In this document: positions 1-10,559 of the stretch, in pieces | How positions within the stretch are numbered: the stretch's first letter is position 1 | How the letters are laid out: each line of letters begins with the position of its first letter | NCBI GenBank assembly: GCA_039621445.1 | Contig: CP154957.1 | Coordinates: forward strand, 40,636,011-40,700,010 | Reading direction: 5' to 3' | DNA: 64,000 nt | DNA from: Euglena gracilis | Lineage: Eukaryota > Euglenida > Euglenophyceae > Euglenales | Notes under the pieces: model-generated | Told to the model about the DNA's origin: nothing | Seen by the model: the letters and a program-made list of their open reading frames with translations, nothing else | Database searches by the model: none | Position numbers and translations under genes: made by a program

Positions 1-1481
1 TGTTCGTTTCCATTTTCTGTCTTTGTTTGGCATTCACTGTAACGTCACCATTCTCTACAGAACCTGCTGGTCAACCTTCACCGGGACGTATGGAAGGTAT
101 ATCCACCCGCGAAACTGCAGTGTTCGGTGTTTTAAAGCTTGCAGTTTCAACTTTGAAAGAAAAATCAAGATCCAAGTTTGTTAAGTTATGCTGAAAAGTA
201 CTCCTTCCTCTCGCAGGCGCCGCTGTCCAGGCTGCTAGCCCAGTTCCTTCACGTGTGCACCCAATTGTGTTTCTGTTCTGGTAGGCCCTAAGAGGTTGGG
301 TGTTGAGCTGAGAATGTTTCTGGAGGACCCACCAAGGTATGTTTCGAGGGGCAAATGTTCCTAGCACGGCATGAGAGAAAAACTGCTCCTAGTAGGCACT
401 ACTAGGACATGGAGCTGTAAGTGCTCCTGGTGGGGCCCACAACGATGCATTCCGAACTGGAAATGTTCCTGGTGGGGGCTGCCAGGTAGTAATTGGAGCG
501 GAAAATGCTCCTGGTAGCTGGTAGGATGTATACTTAATCTGTGGGTTAAACTTTTGTTTCCATTCTTCGTCCTTCTCTTTCATGTGATTATTGATGGCGA
601 CGGTAGTGATGTGTAGAAATGAAACAGTGATCAAGCTTGAAAGTTTGCTTTCGATGTTGTTTGGATTCACTGTTACGTTACCATTCTCTACAGAACCTGC
701 TGGTCAACCTTCTCCAGTACGTGTGGAAGGTATATCCACCCGCTGAAACTGCAGTGTTCGGGGTTTTAAAGCATGCAGTTTGCAATTTGAAAGAAAAATC
801 AAGTTTCAAGTTTGTTAAGTTATGCTGAAAAGTACTCCTTTCTCTCGCAGGCGCGGCTCTCCAGGCTGCTTCCCCAGTTCCTTCACGTGTGCACCCAATT
901 GTATTTCTGTTCTGGTAGGCCCTAAGAGGTTGGGTGTTGAGCTGAGAATGTTTCTGGAGGCCCCACCAAGGTATGTTTCGAGGGGCAAATGTTCCTAGCA
1001 CGGCATGAGAGAAAAGCTGTTCCTAGTAGGCACTACTACGACATGGAGCTGAAAGTGCTCCCGTTGGGGCCCACAAAGATGCATTTAGAACTTAAAATGT
1101 TCCTGGTGGGGGCTACCAGGTAATAACTGGAGCGGAAAATGCTCCTGGTAGGGTGTCCACTGAATCTGTGGGTTAAACTTTTGTTTCCATTCCTCGTCTT
1201 TCTCTTTCATGTGATTATTGATGGCGACGGTGGTGATGTGTAGAAATGAAACAGTGATCAAGCTTGAAAGTTCGCTTTCGATGTTCGTTTCCAATTTCTT
1301 TCTTTGTTTGGATTTACTGTTACGTTACCATTCTCTACAGAACCTGCTGGTCCACCTTCTCCAGTACGTGTGGAAGGTATATCCACCCGCTGAAACTGCA
1401 GTGTTCAGGGTGTTAAAGCTTGCAGTATGCAACTTGACAATCAAGTTCCAGTTTCTTAAGTGGTGCTGAAAACTACCACTT
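1..1481 (+). repeat. Tandem 633-647 bp duplication carrying micro-exon pairs
   Basis: Two full copies and part of a third are seen. The acceptor ending at 60 recurs at 693 and 1340. Each unit holds a 36-bp exon (61-96, 694-729, 1341-1376), a 120-bp intron, a second 36-bp exon (217-252, 851-886) and an intron of about 450 bp. The longer intron carries degenerate versions of the CTGGTAG/CTACCAG hairpin (about 460-530 and 1100-1160). The third unit is interrupted at 1481 by a solo LTR and resumes at 2316. Because each exon is 36 bp in phase 1, every duplication adds 24 residues without a frame change. Confidence 0.8.
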
Positions 1482-4400
1482 TGTCGGCCGCCAGCTTTCG
1501 CCGGCAGCCAAAAATTGCCAGAAAGCGCAAATTTCAAAGTCGCGGGTAACAGCCAATCAGTTAAAAAAACCCGCTACTTAAATTGGAAGCGGGTCAAATT
1601 TCTAAGACCTTTCGAATTCTGTTTTTTCACAGAACTTGAGGGGTTTTCCCCATTATTTGGCAAAGAAGAAATACATTGAATTAGATTTGATCAATCACAT
1701 TGTTGAATTGGAATTGGCAGTTACATTATTGGTCATTGCATTGTTGGTGGAGTCATTGAAGGCAATTTGGTATTGAAATCAAGAAGGAGAACCTACAACA
1801 CCACCCTCACCGCCACTTCTATTCCCTATACCCCTCTTCCTTGCCCCAGGTTGTTTTTTTTCATTACATTCAGTCACTCTCACAGATTTCCAACAGTGTG
1901 TTTGCTTCTCCAGTGGGTTGGGATCCATTTCAGATACAGCGGGTTGGTTTGTGGGTTGGTTTGTGCAAGAGAGTGTGAGAGAGAGAAAGAGAGAAGAGTG
2001 AGATTTCAGAAAGAAAAGTTCGATTTCATTGCAAATGGCAGATTTTTCGTTTTTCACCAAAATTTCGGAAAACTTTGAAAAAACGATCCTACGCGCCGGC
2101 TGGGGTTGAGGAAATCACCTGGGTGAAAAAATGGGGGTTGGCTTGAGCACACCAATTCCCCGAGAAAGCGCAGGCCCCACCCTGGAAACACCCACCCCCC
2201 TGCTGTCGGTGGTTATCCACGACGGCGAGGACCCCCCCGGGCCCTCGGCCCCCCGGGACTCGCCGGTCGCAGGGGCAACCGGCGGCGCACAGGGGGTGGG
2301 GCCGGTGAACAACTTCCTCTCGCAGGCGCGGCTGTTCAGATTGTACGGGAGAATATTCCTTTCTCCTACAAGGTGGACAACTGCTTCTGGATCAAGGAAA
2401 TCACTTCAGGTGAAAGCTGTCAGTATGTTTCAAACTGTCAGCCATCATATGACCGCGGGGTTTTTTCTACAAAGAAAGGTCTGGTAGGAGGAAGAAGACA
2501 TTCTAACCCCCCAGAGGTCCTGGCGGTGAAGAAATTTTCCATCCTCCCTGAGTTACTGGTAGTTTGCAGGTCCAGGAAGTTTTCCATCCCCCCTGAAGTC
2601 CTGGTAGGAGCTACCAGAATATTTCCCATCCCCCTTGAGGTCCTGGTAGGGGCTACTAGGAAATTTTCCATCCCCCCTGAGGTCCTGGTGGGGGCTACCA
2701 GAATATTTTTCATCCCCCCTGAGGTCCTGGTAGGGGCTACCAGAATACTTTTCATCCCCCCTGAGGTCCTGGTAGAGTATACCAGGATGTTTTTCTACTA
2801 ACCAGAGGTCCTTATAGGGGCTACCAGTTGTTTTCCATCCCCCCTGAGGTCCTGGTAGGGGCTACCAGAATATTTTCCATCCCCCCTGAGGTCCTGGTAG
2901 GAACTACCAGAATATTTTCCATCCCCCCTGAGGTCCTGGTAGGGGCTACCAGAATATTTCTCATCCCCCCTGAGGTCCTGGTGGGGGATACCAGGTTGTT
3001 TTCCACCCCCCCCCCCGGAGGTCCTGGTAGGGGCTACCAGGTTTTTTTCCATCCCCCCTGATGTCCTGGTAGGGGCTACCAGAATATTTTCAATCCCCCC
3101 TGAGGTCCTGGTAGGGGCTACCAGAATATTTTCCATCCCCCCTGAGGTCCTGGTAGGGGCTACCAGAATATTTTTCATCCCCCCTGAGGTTCTGGTAGGG
3201 GCTACCAGAATATTTTCCATCCCCCCTGAGGTCCTGGTAGGGGCTCCCAGAATATTTTGCATCCCCCCTGAGGTCCTGGTAGGGGCTACCAGAATATTTT
3301 CAATCCGACCCTGACGTCCTGTTTCGGGCTACCGTGAAGTGTTCCCATCCCAATGAGGAAGCTTTGGAACCCTTGAGGTCCTGGTAGTGGCTACCAGAAT
3401 GTTTTACATCTTCCCCTTATGCTGGTTGAAAGGCCACTTTTGATTTCAACAAGTGATTTCCTTTTTTGGACGCTATAGCCTGGCAAAACACCTCGAAGTG
3501 CGAGGCGGATTTGAAGAAGCACATTTGCAAGAGGCTGTCTTCGTTCCTGCGGAAGATGTGCATGAAGTCGAGGACGGCCGAGGACGAGCGGAGGGCCAGG
3601 GAGCTGGGCTCCGCCTCCTGGGGTGGACTGAATAGCGATCTCTTGACATGTTCACGATCTTCTTTGGTTGAAGCCGAGTGCAACTGTTTTAATACTGTCC
3701 AGATAGTGGCTAACAGGAGGTGTTTCTGCCCCGTTGAAGTCCTTGTTGGGGCCACCAGGAAGAGTGTTATCCTCATTTAGCTCCTGGTGGAGGGTAGCAG
3801 GTTTTTTTATATCCACCCTGATGTTCTGGTGGAGGCCACAAGGAAGTGCCTGAGGTCCTGGCCGGGGGATTACAGGATGTTTTTCTTCCCTAATGAAGAT
3901 CTATTAGAGGGATTATGGGTGGATAGCAATATTTTCCATCCACACTGAGGTCCTGGTAGGGCTAACAGAATATTTTCAACCCCAATGAGATACTGGTAGG
4001 GGCTACCAGAATATTCTCCATCCCCCCTGAGGTCCTGGTAGGGGCTACCAGAATATTATCCTTCCCATATGAGGTCCTGGTAGGGGCTTCCAGAGTATTT
4101 TTCATCCCCCCTGGGGTCCTGGTAGCGGCTACCAGAATATTTGCCATCCCCACTGAGGTCCTGGTAGGAACTACCAGAATATCTCCCATACCCCCTGAGG
4201 TCCTGGTAGGGGCTACCAGAAAACATCCCATCACCCCTGAAATCCTGGTAGGGCCACTAAAAAGTTTTTCATCCCCCTTGAGGTCCTGGTAGGGGCCACC
4301 AGAGTATTTTCCATCCCCCCTGAGGTCCTGCTGGGGGCCACCAGAGTATTTTCCATCCCCCCTGAGGTCCTGGTAGGGGCTACCAGAATGTTTTTCATCC

Positions 4401-5185
4401 CCTCTGAGGTCCTGGTAGGGGCTACCAGAATATTTTTCATCCCCCCGGAGGTCCTGGTAGGGGCCACCAGAATATTTTTCATCCCCCCTGAGGTCCTGGT
4501 AGGGGCCACCAGAATATTTTACATCCCCCATGAGGTCCTGGTAGAGGCTACCAGAATATTTTCAAACTCCCTTGAGGTTCTGTTAGGGGCTATATTATTT
4601 GCATTCCGTTAACCCAGTTCTTTCCATCAAAGAAGGCGGAGGTGCCTGAACGCTTCAATTGCAGCCTTCAAGCCGGGTGAACGCAAAGGGCGTTTCACGT
4701 ACTACGATTATGCGGCCGAAGAATGGCGCATAAGATTGATCGACGAAGTGGACGTTACACAAAGCGACCTGGTGATCCAGGGAGACGTGCAAGCTTTGTC
4801 ATAAGAGCAGAGTAAAGCGTTTGTCTGCCCTCTTGTAAATCAGAATAGAACTAAGGAAAAGTCAGTGAATTATCTGGGATGAATTAATTTCTCCGCACGG
4901 ATTATGCCCTGTTTCGTCAAGGTTAAGAAGGAGAAGCTTGTAGCTGGGGCGCATTGGAGCTGCATACGCCTTGTCCGAGCGGGAGGAGAACCTCAAGGCC
5001 TTCAGCGGCAAAGTGGTGTCCTGCATCTCTCCCTTCTACCTATCCGTGCAGCCCGACGTCCTGTACATGTTTTCAAAATCCCCCCAGGTAGAGGTCACAA
5101 GTGTTCCCACGTTTCTCAGCTGGGCGGAGTCAAGTTGACATCGCTGCGGTGCACCCAGCAGTCCCTGGTGCAGCCTCTTCGTCCG
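61..5185 (+). CDS. Host multi-exon gene, partial, product unrecognised
   Basis: I do not recognise the product. Exons are inferred from GT-AG borders and matching phases: 61-96, 217-252, 694-729, 851-886, 1341-1376, 2326-2409, 3479-3622, 4665-4786 and, less surely, 4944-5087 and 5120-5185. The first seven introns are all phase 1, and split codons join cleanly (G|GC, C|AA, G|CC). The first five exons encode an alternating Pro/Ala-rich linker (PAGQPSPVRVEG then AALQAASPVPSQ). After that comes a globular-looking part with many Lys, Glu and aromatic residues. Exon 4665 can either splice at 4786 or read on to a TAA at 4802-4804, so the 3' end is ambiguous. The gene probably starts before the window. 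Introns hold hairpin repeats and a solo LTR. Splice sites and phases are seen in the sequence; the assignment to one gene is inference. Confidence 0.6.
1482..2311 (+). mobile_element. Solo LTR of the Ty3-A family
   Basis: The sequence starts TGTCGGCCG and ends TGAACA. It aligns in reverse complement along its whole length with the two 801-bp LTRs of Ty3-A (45292-46092 and 56681-57481). It is flanked by a perfect 4-bp duplication ACTT (1478-1481 and 2312-2315). No internal element remains, as expected after LTR-LTR recombination. It keeps the CCAAT motif near 1551 and the gag start codon at 2035-2037 (MADFS), but a TGA after about 24 codons stops that frame. It is clearly older than the Ty3-A LTRs. 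Confidence 0.92.
2326..2409 (+). CDS. Host gene exon (28 codons, phase 1-1)
   Basis: The acceptor CTCTCGCAG at 2317-2325 is shared with the duplicated micro-exons. The donor GTGAAA starts at 2410. Read in phase 1 the exon is open and contains the peptide VRENIPFSYKVDNC. The first codons match the second micro-exon (AAVQ), so this is the ancestral or divergent last copy that continues into the main protein. It joins exon 3479 through a codon split G|CC. Confidence 0.65.
2476..3420 (+). repeat. Intronic 42-bp hairpin minisatellite, array 1
   Basis: About 20 copies of a 42-bp unit are present. Each contains an imperfect palindrome of the form CCTGGTAG-GGG-CTACCAG (7-8 bp stem, GGG loop), followed by AATATTTT and CATCCCCCCTGAG. 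Because 42 is a multiple of three, both strands show long open frames of 14-residue repeats (VLVGATR / LVAPTRT). I read these as by-products, not proteins. The array lies inside the intron 2410-3478. Confidence 0.9.
3479..3622 (+). CDS. Host gene exon (48 codons, phase 1-1)
   Basis: The acceptor CGCTATAG ends at 3478 and a donor GT lies at 3623. The open frame is rich in Lys, Arg and Glu (for example KCEADLKKHICKRLSSFLRK) and is predicted to be helical. Its composition differs sharply from the surrounding repeat. It starts with two bases and ends with one base of split codons, which fits both neighbours. No family is recognised. Confidence 0.6.
3720..4610 (+). repeat. Intronic 42-bp hairpin minisatellite, array 2
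   Basis: Roughly 18 units of the same CTGGTAG-GGG-CTACCAG hairpin as in array 1. They are degenerate up to about 3940 and regular from 4000 to 4600. The spacer is mostly of the AATATTTTTCATCCCCC type. The array lies in the intron 3623-4664. Confidence 0.88.
4665..4786 (+). CDS. Host gene exon, possibly terminal
   Basis: The acceptor CAATTGCAG ends at 4664. The frame, entered with two bases, is open and contains FKPGERKGRFTYYDYAAEEW followed by an acidic segment. It may splice at GGAGAC|GTGCAA (4786/4787, phase 0) or continue to the in-frame TAA at 4802-4804 and be the last exon. I favour a splice only weakly, because open exons with good borders follow. Confidence 0.55.
4944..5087 (+). CDS. 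Probable host exon (up to 48 codons)
   Basis: The exon ends at CCCCCAG|GTAGAG (5087/5088). The best-looking frame contains AYALSEREENLKAF and SPFYLSVQPDVLYMF. Its 5' border is uncertain. In this frame a TAG lies at 4941-4943, so either that TAG is the acceptor or the exon begins near 4920 and a single-base indel in the GGGG run at 4946-4949 has shifted the frame. Function is unknown. Confidence 0.45.
5120..5185 (+). CDS. Probable host exon (22 codons)
   Basis: Bounded by a good pyrimidine tract and acceptor (GTTTCTCAG to 5119) and the donor GTATGT at 5186. It is 66 bp, open in phase 0 (LGGVKLTSLRCTQQ...) and also open in phase 1, so the frame is not proven. It is followed by the largest hairpin array. 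Confidence 0.45.
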
Positions 5186-5225
5186 GTATGTTACAATTAT
5201 AACTTCTCACTTTGTGCCTCGTAAA

Positions 5226-6840
5226 GTCGTCTTGAAAACCTTGAGGTCCTCAAAACGGCCAACACGATTTAAATTCCAAAATTGAAATTTGAAATTCCAC
5301 CTGAGGTCCTGGTGCGGGCTACCAGGATATATTCCATCCCCCCTGAGGTCCTTGTAGAGGCTACCAGTAGTTTTTCCATCCCCCCTGAGGTCCTGGTAGG
5401 GGCCACCAGAGTATTTTCCATCCCCCTTGACGTCCTGGTAGGGGCCACCAGAATATTTTCTATCCCCCCTGAGGTCCTGGTAGGGGCTACCAGGAGGTTT
5501 TAACTCCCCCCTGAGGTCCTGGTAGGGGCTACCAGGAAGTTATCCATCACCGGGCTACCAGGAAGTTTTCCCTCCCCCCTGAGGTCCTGGAAGGGGCTAC
5601 CAGGAAGTTTTACCTCCCCCCTGAGGTCCTGATAGGGGCTACCAGGACGTTTTTCGTCCCCTCTGAGGTCCTGGTAGGGGCTACCAGGAAGTTTTACCTC
5701 GCCCCTAAGGTACTGGTAGGGGCTACCAGGAGGTCTTACCTCCCCCCTGAGGTCCTGGTAGGGGCTACCAGGAAGATTTACCTCCCCCCTGAGGTCCTGG
5801 TAGGGGCTACCAGGAGGTTTTACTTCCCCCCTGAGGTCCTGGTAGGGGCTACCAGAAAGTTATCCATCCCCCCTGATGTCCTGGTAGGGGCTACCAGGAA
5901 GATTTCCCTCCCCCCTGAGGTCCTGGTAGGGGCTACCAGGAAGTTTTACCTCCCCCCTGAGGTCCTGGTAGGGGAAACCAGGAGGTTTTCCCTTCCCCCT
6001 GAGGTCCTGGTAGGGGCTGACAAGAAGTTTTACCTCCCCCCTGAGGTCCTGGAAGGGGCTACCAGGAAGTTATCCATCCCCCCTGATGTCCTGGTAGGGG
6101 CTACCAGGAAGTTTCCCCTCCCCCCTGAAGTCCTGGTAGGGGCTACCAGGAAGTTTTACCTCCCCCCTTAGGTCCTGATAGGGGATACCAGGAGGTTTTC
6201 CCTTCCCCCTGAGGTCCTGGTAGGGACTACCAGGAAGTTTTACCTCCCCCTTGAGGTCCTGGAAGGGGCTACCAGGAGGTTTTTCCTCACCCCTGAGGTC
6301 CTGGTAGGGGCTACCAGGACGTTTTTCGTCCCCCCTGAGGTCCTGGTAGGGGCTACCAGGAAGTTTTACCTCCCCCCTGACGTCCTGGTAGGGGCTACCA
6401 GGAAGTTTTCCATCCCTCCTGAGGTCCTGGTAGGGGCTACCAGGAAGTTTTACCTCCCCCCTGAGGTCCTGGTAGGGGCTACCAGGAAGTTTTCCATCCC
6501 CCCTGAGGGTCTGGTAGTGGCTACCAGGAAGTTTTACCTCCCCCCTGATGTCCTGGTAGGGGCTACCAGGAAGTTATCCATCCCCCCTGAGGTCCTGGTA
6601 TGGGCTACCAGGAGGTTTTCCCTTCCCCCTGAGGTCCTGGTAGGGGCTACCAGGAGGTTTTCTCTTCCCCCTGAGGTCCTGGTAGGGGCTACCAGACTGT
6701 TTACCATCACAACTGAGGTCCTGGTGGGGGCTACCAGGAAGTTTTCCATCCCCCCTGAGGTCCCTGCAAGGGCTACCAGGAGGTTTTACCTCCCCCCTGA
6801 GGTCCTGGTAGGGGCTACCAGGAGGTTTTACCTCCCCCCT
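5226..6840 (+). repeat. 42-bp hairpin minisatellite, array 3
   Basis: About 37 units of the hairpin repeat. From about 5490 on, the spacer changes to a second type (AGGAAGTTTTACCTCCCCC in place of AGAATATTTTTCATCCCCC) and the stem is usually the full 8 bp, CCTGGTAG/CTACCAGG. The array ends abruptly at the GC-rich LINE at 6841. Open frames over it are repeat artefacts. Confidence 0.9.
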
Positions 6841-8735
6841 GGGCACCCGCGAAGGCCTCCAAGTCCTCCTCTCGGAAGGGACCCATCGCGCCAGCAACCC
6901 CCCGGTCTGGGCCAAGTTACAAGCATTACCCCCCGAAGGCAAACCGGTGAACTTGGACACCGTTCCGCGGAGGGTACCCCCCTTCCCCGACGGACAGCAA
7001 GTAAGGAACTCCTCCGGGAAGCCATTCTTCGTTTTCCCCGGACCTCGTCGCCTGGCCCGTCCGGACTCCGCCCCTGCCACCTCCAAGATGCGGTTCGGCG
7101 GCCCGGCCAAGGAGCCAGACTACTCACGGCAGTGGGGAAACTGGCTGCCCTGTGGGCAGACGGCCAGCTGGTAGTGTGCCGCCAACTGGTGGTGTGCCGC
7201 CAACTTAATGCCTTTGCGGAAAAAGGATGACGGCGTGCGGCCCATCGCCGTCGGCGACACCATCCGCCGCCTTGTGGGGAAAGCGCTACTCAACACTAGC
7301 GCCGCCAAGGACCAAGTGAGCAAGCTGAGTCCCCTGCAAGTAGGCGTAGGTGTGCCCAACACAGCAGCAGCTGTCGCCCTGGCAACTCAGAGCCTGAATA
7401 GAAAGCAGAGTCCCCAAGGGAATTGGGCGGTCCTGCAAGTCGACCTCAAGAACGCCTTTAACTCCCTTGACAGGGGCGTTTTGCTCCGGGAGGCTGAAAC
7501 ACGCACGCCCGCGCTCTTCAACTACCTGCGGTTTGCGTACAGACAGCCGGCCCGCTTTTTCGGCGACGGCCGCACTCTACCATCCACCAGGGGCACGCAC
7601 CAAGGGTGCCCCCTGGGGCCGATCGGCTTCGCTGTTGGCCTCCAATCCATTGCGGAAGCGATCAGCACCCCAGCGGGCTGCTGTGGTCCTGCTGGTACCT
7701 GGACGACGGCATTATCGTTGGAGAACCAACGGTTCTTCAAAAGTTCTTGGACTACCTACGCAGCGAGAGTGGACGTACCGGGGTACAATTGAATCTGGCG
7801 AAGTGCGTCTTGTGGGGACCGGCAGCTGGCGGCCTCCCTGACCGGGAGCAGCTGAAAAACGTGCCGTGGACCGAGGTGTCAGGGATCACGGTCCTGGGCT
7901 GCCCAGTCGATTTCCCTACCTCCACAGACCACACCATCACCACCTGGGCTGAGGCAACAGAGAGGATTGAGCAAGCCGCTCACCTGGTCACCACCGTCGC
8001 CGACCCCCAGTTGGCCCACCACCTCCTGCGGTACTGCTTGGTCGGCTGCCGGGTGAACCACCTCCTGCGTGTCTCGGATTCCTATCAAGCGCAGAATGAA
8101 GTCTCACGCTGCGGCGAAACCATCTTGAGTGTCCTAGGGCAGGCCCTGATCGTGAATCAGCGTGTGCAAGCGGCACTGCCGCTCTCGATGGGTGGATGTG
8201 GCCTCCGAATCCCGGCGTCCCACCAAGGCGCCGCTCGCACCGCAGTCGTGTGCCAAGTCTACACGCACGGCCACAAGAAGGTGGCGTGCCCGGACTACGC
8301 GGCTGCCCCGGACGACCGCGTGTGTCAGCAGGCCGCCCACGACCTATGCTCCACGCTGGGGAACCGTCAACCAGAGAGCAGTCGTCTGGCAAACCCCGCC
8401 GCCTTCGCATTCGCATGCGCCTCAGGGAGTGACACCTCCCAAAGATGGTGGCAAAAGGAGTCCGCCAAAGCCACTGTGGACGCCTTGGTGGACAGGTCAG
8501 TCCCATTTGACCAAGTGCGGCTCATGGAGCATGGACACGGGTGGATGGTAGCACCACTACGCGAAGAGTTACACACCGTTATTGACCCGGCGGACTACCG
8601 ACTGGGACTGAAATGCTGGCTGGGCCTTCCACTGGCGGAAGCCCCGTCCACTTGCACCGGATGCCAGGCCACAGCTGATGTACACGGAAACCGTGATCTT
8701 TGCTGCATCCGCAACAACTTCGTGAACGCGGCTGG
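6841..8735 (+). pseudogene. LINE-a: non-LTR reverse transcriptase, truncated and frameshifted
   Basis: The frames give the block order of a non-LTR RT. SSPGPSGLRPCHL comes first, then GVRPIAVGDTIRRLVGKAL (about 7236), QVDLKNAFNSLDR (about 7436), THQGCPLGP (about 7590) and the catalytic YLDD (7696-7707). Thumb and C-terminal regions follow, with a Cys-rich CTGCQATADVHGN motif near 8656. Coding is split: breaks lie near 7200 and between 7660 and 7690. The 5' end is cut at the hairpin array, and no endonuclease is visible before the RT. The 3' end runs straight into a second LINE at about 8735. Its GC-rich composition differs strongly from the array before it. Confidence 0.85.
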
Positions 8736-9550
8736 TACGGGAGGCCCCGGTCGTCGAGGGGCTCAATGACGGCGGACATTGTCCTGTGCTGGTGTCCTTG
8801 TCCCTCGACGCGGGCCGCATTGATTGGCAGTCGCCTCGCCCTCGTCCTCCGCCGCTGCTCTACGCGGCCTCCTCCGACCTGGCGTCCTCGACCCAGTGGT
8901 CCGACCTCATGGAGCACTGGCTGCTCTCTCCGGCTGTCGTGGCCCTCCGTCCCCGTCCTGACGAGTCGCTGGATTCCCTCGCGACTGCTCTCCGTGCGGC
9001 ATTGGAGCACCTGGTGTCGCTGGCTGGCGGCTGGACGGTTCGACCTCGCATGCGGCGCTTGGCATACGACTCCAAGGAGGTGCGCTGCCTTCGAGGCCAG
9101 CTGGACGTTCTTCACCGCCTGGCTGCGCAATGCCGCCGCGCGCTGTTGGACGCCTCCTCTCCCGGCTGCTGGCCGCACCACTGGATGGGTCTGCTCGACG
9201 ACCTGGAGCGCCACCGGCTGTCCCCGCCACGAGATGTCCCTGTGGCTGTGCTGGCAGTGGCTGTGCAGAACGCCATCAGTACCCGACTCCCAGACCTGCA
9301 AACTCTCTTGCGGCGCCATCGTGCGGAGCGCAGCAAGCGGTTCAAGTCTGCGCTTCCTCGGCTGTGGAAGGAGGACCTGGGCGTGATCCAGTGCTCGCTG
9401 CAGACCCCTGGGGTGCCGTGGGGCTCGCGCCTGGTGCTGGACGCCTCGGGGCAGCAGTGTCTCACCGCGGCGGCTGTGGATGGGGCTGTGCGTGCCTTCT
9501 GGGTCGATCAGGTGCTGCAGCAGCATGCGGGCTTGGATGAAGCAGGCTGA
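8736..9550 (+). pseudogene. LINE-b endonuclease tail and pre-RT region
   Basis: The frame opens with GLNDGGHCPVLVSLSL, which resembles the C-terminal SDH motif of APE-type LINE endonucleases (here GGH). About 250 codons with many Arg, Leu and Trp follow before a stop at 9548-9550. The rest of the endonuclease is missing, so the element is 5'-truncated. The endonuclease match rests on one short motif. Confidence 0.55.
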
Positions 9551-9555
9551 CGCTC

Positions 9556-10248
9556 GTGCAGGAGCAGCAGCGGTGGCCCTCTTGCTGGCTGGACGCGTAC
9601 GTGGCCATGATCCCCAAGGCGTCTGGTGGTGCATGCCCTCAGGACCAGCGTCCTATCACGGTGCTGGCGGCTGTGGGCAAATGGGATCGTCACCGCGTGG
9701 ACCGCGATCCTCCAACATGTCTTCCTCTCGGACACCGCCTTCGGCTTCCGCGCAGGCCGCGGTACCCTGCATGCTGCGCAGGTGGTGCAGGACATCATGC
9801 GCCTGCAGCGCCACCGCCGCGCGGAGGTGTGGGGGGCTCTTTCGACCTGGCGAAGTGCCATGACAGCCTGCCATGGTGGGCGGTGTTCCGGGTGCTGCGG
9901 CAGGCGGGCGTGCCGGAGGACGTGGTGGCCACCTTCGCTGCGTTCTACCGGGACGTGCGCAGGAGATTCCGCTACGGGACCGTCTTCGGCGAGCCGTGTC
10001 AGGCGTGCTATGGCCTGGCGCAGGGCTGCCTGGCAAGTCCCGACCTGCTGAACATCCTCTTCGAGGCCTTTCATCGGTGGGCTGCCGCGCAGCGCCTTGA
10101 GGTCGATGTCGCAGGCCTCCATGTCGCGTACGTCAGCTTCGCCGACTACCTGGTGCTGCTGGCCCCTTCCCAGCCTGCGGTGGAGGAGCTGATCGCGGCG
10201 TACCTGGAGTGGTGCGCTTTGCTGGGCGTGAAGGTCACGAAGGTCTAA
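9556..10248 (+). pseudogene. LINE-b reverse transcriptase domain
   Basis: Motifs in order are AYVAMIPKASG, QRPITVL, then after frame changes FGFRAGRGT, FDLAKCHDSLPWWAVF, ACYGLAQGCLASPDLLN and SFADYLVLLA. The last should be the catalytic F/Y-A-D-D; the second Asp is Tyr here (about 10136-10165), so this copy is catalytically dead. Frameshifts lie near 9680 and 9840. The upstream ORF stops just before it in another frame. Confidence 0.8.
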
Positions 10249-10559
10249 GTCTGGTCCACGCTGGGCCCTGGGCTGGCTGTGTCCATCGGCGACTCCTCCG
10301 TCATGACCACTGCCGAGTTCCACTTCGTCGGGGTGGAGCTGGGTCTGCCCAACCGGATCGGCGACTCTGCGCACTGGCTTCCCCGGTTGGACAAGGCGCT
10401 GTCCGCTGCTCAACGACTGCGCTGCCTCCCGCTGCCCGCTGCGCTGCACGCGGTCCTGTGGCGGACGACGGTGCTGCCGAAGGCCCTCTACGGCTGTGAG
10501 CTGCGCAGCGTCACGGCCACACAGCTGGCCCCGCTGGTGGCTGCGGCGAAGGCTGCTGT

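Noticed and set aside
2476-6840. CRISPR array
   Set aside because: The spacers are not unique, the whole 42-bp unit is repeated, and the context is eukaryotic introns.
2373-7230. Long open frames of VLVGATR / LVAPTRT repeats on both strands
   Set aside because: They follow from a 42-bp tandem repeat, divisible by three, and exist equally on both strands; host splice sites fall between the arrays.
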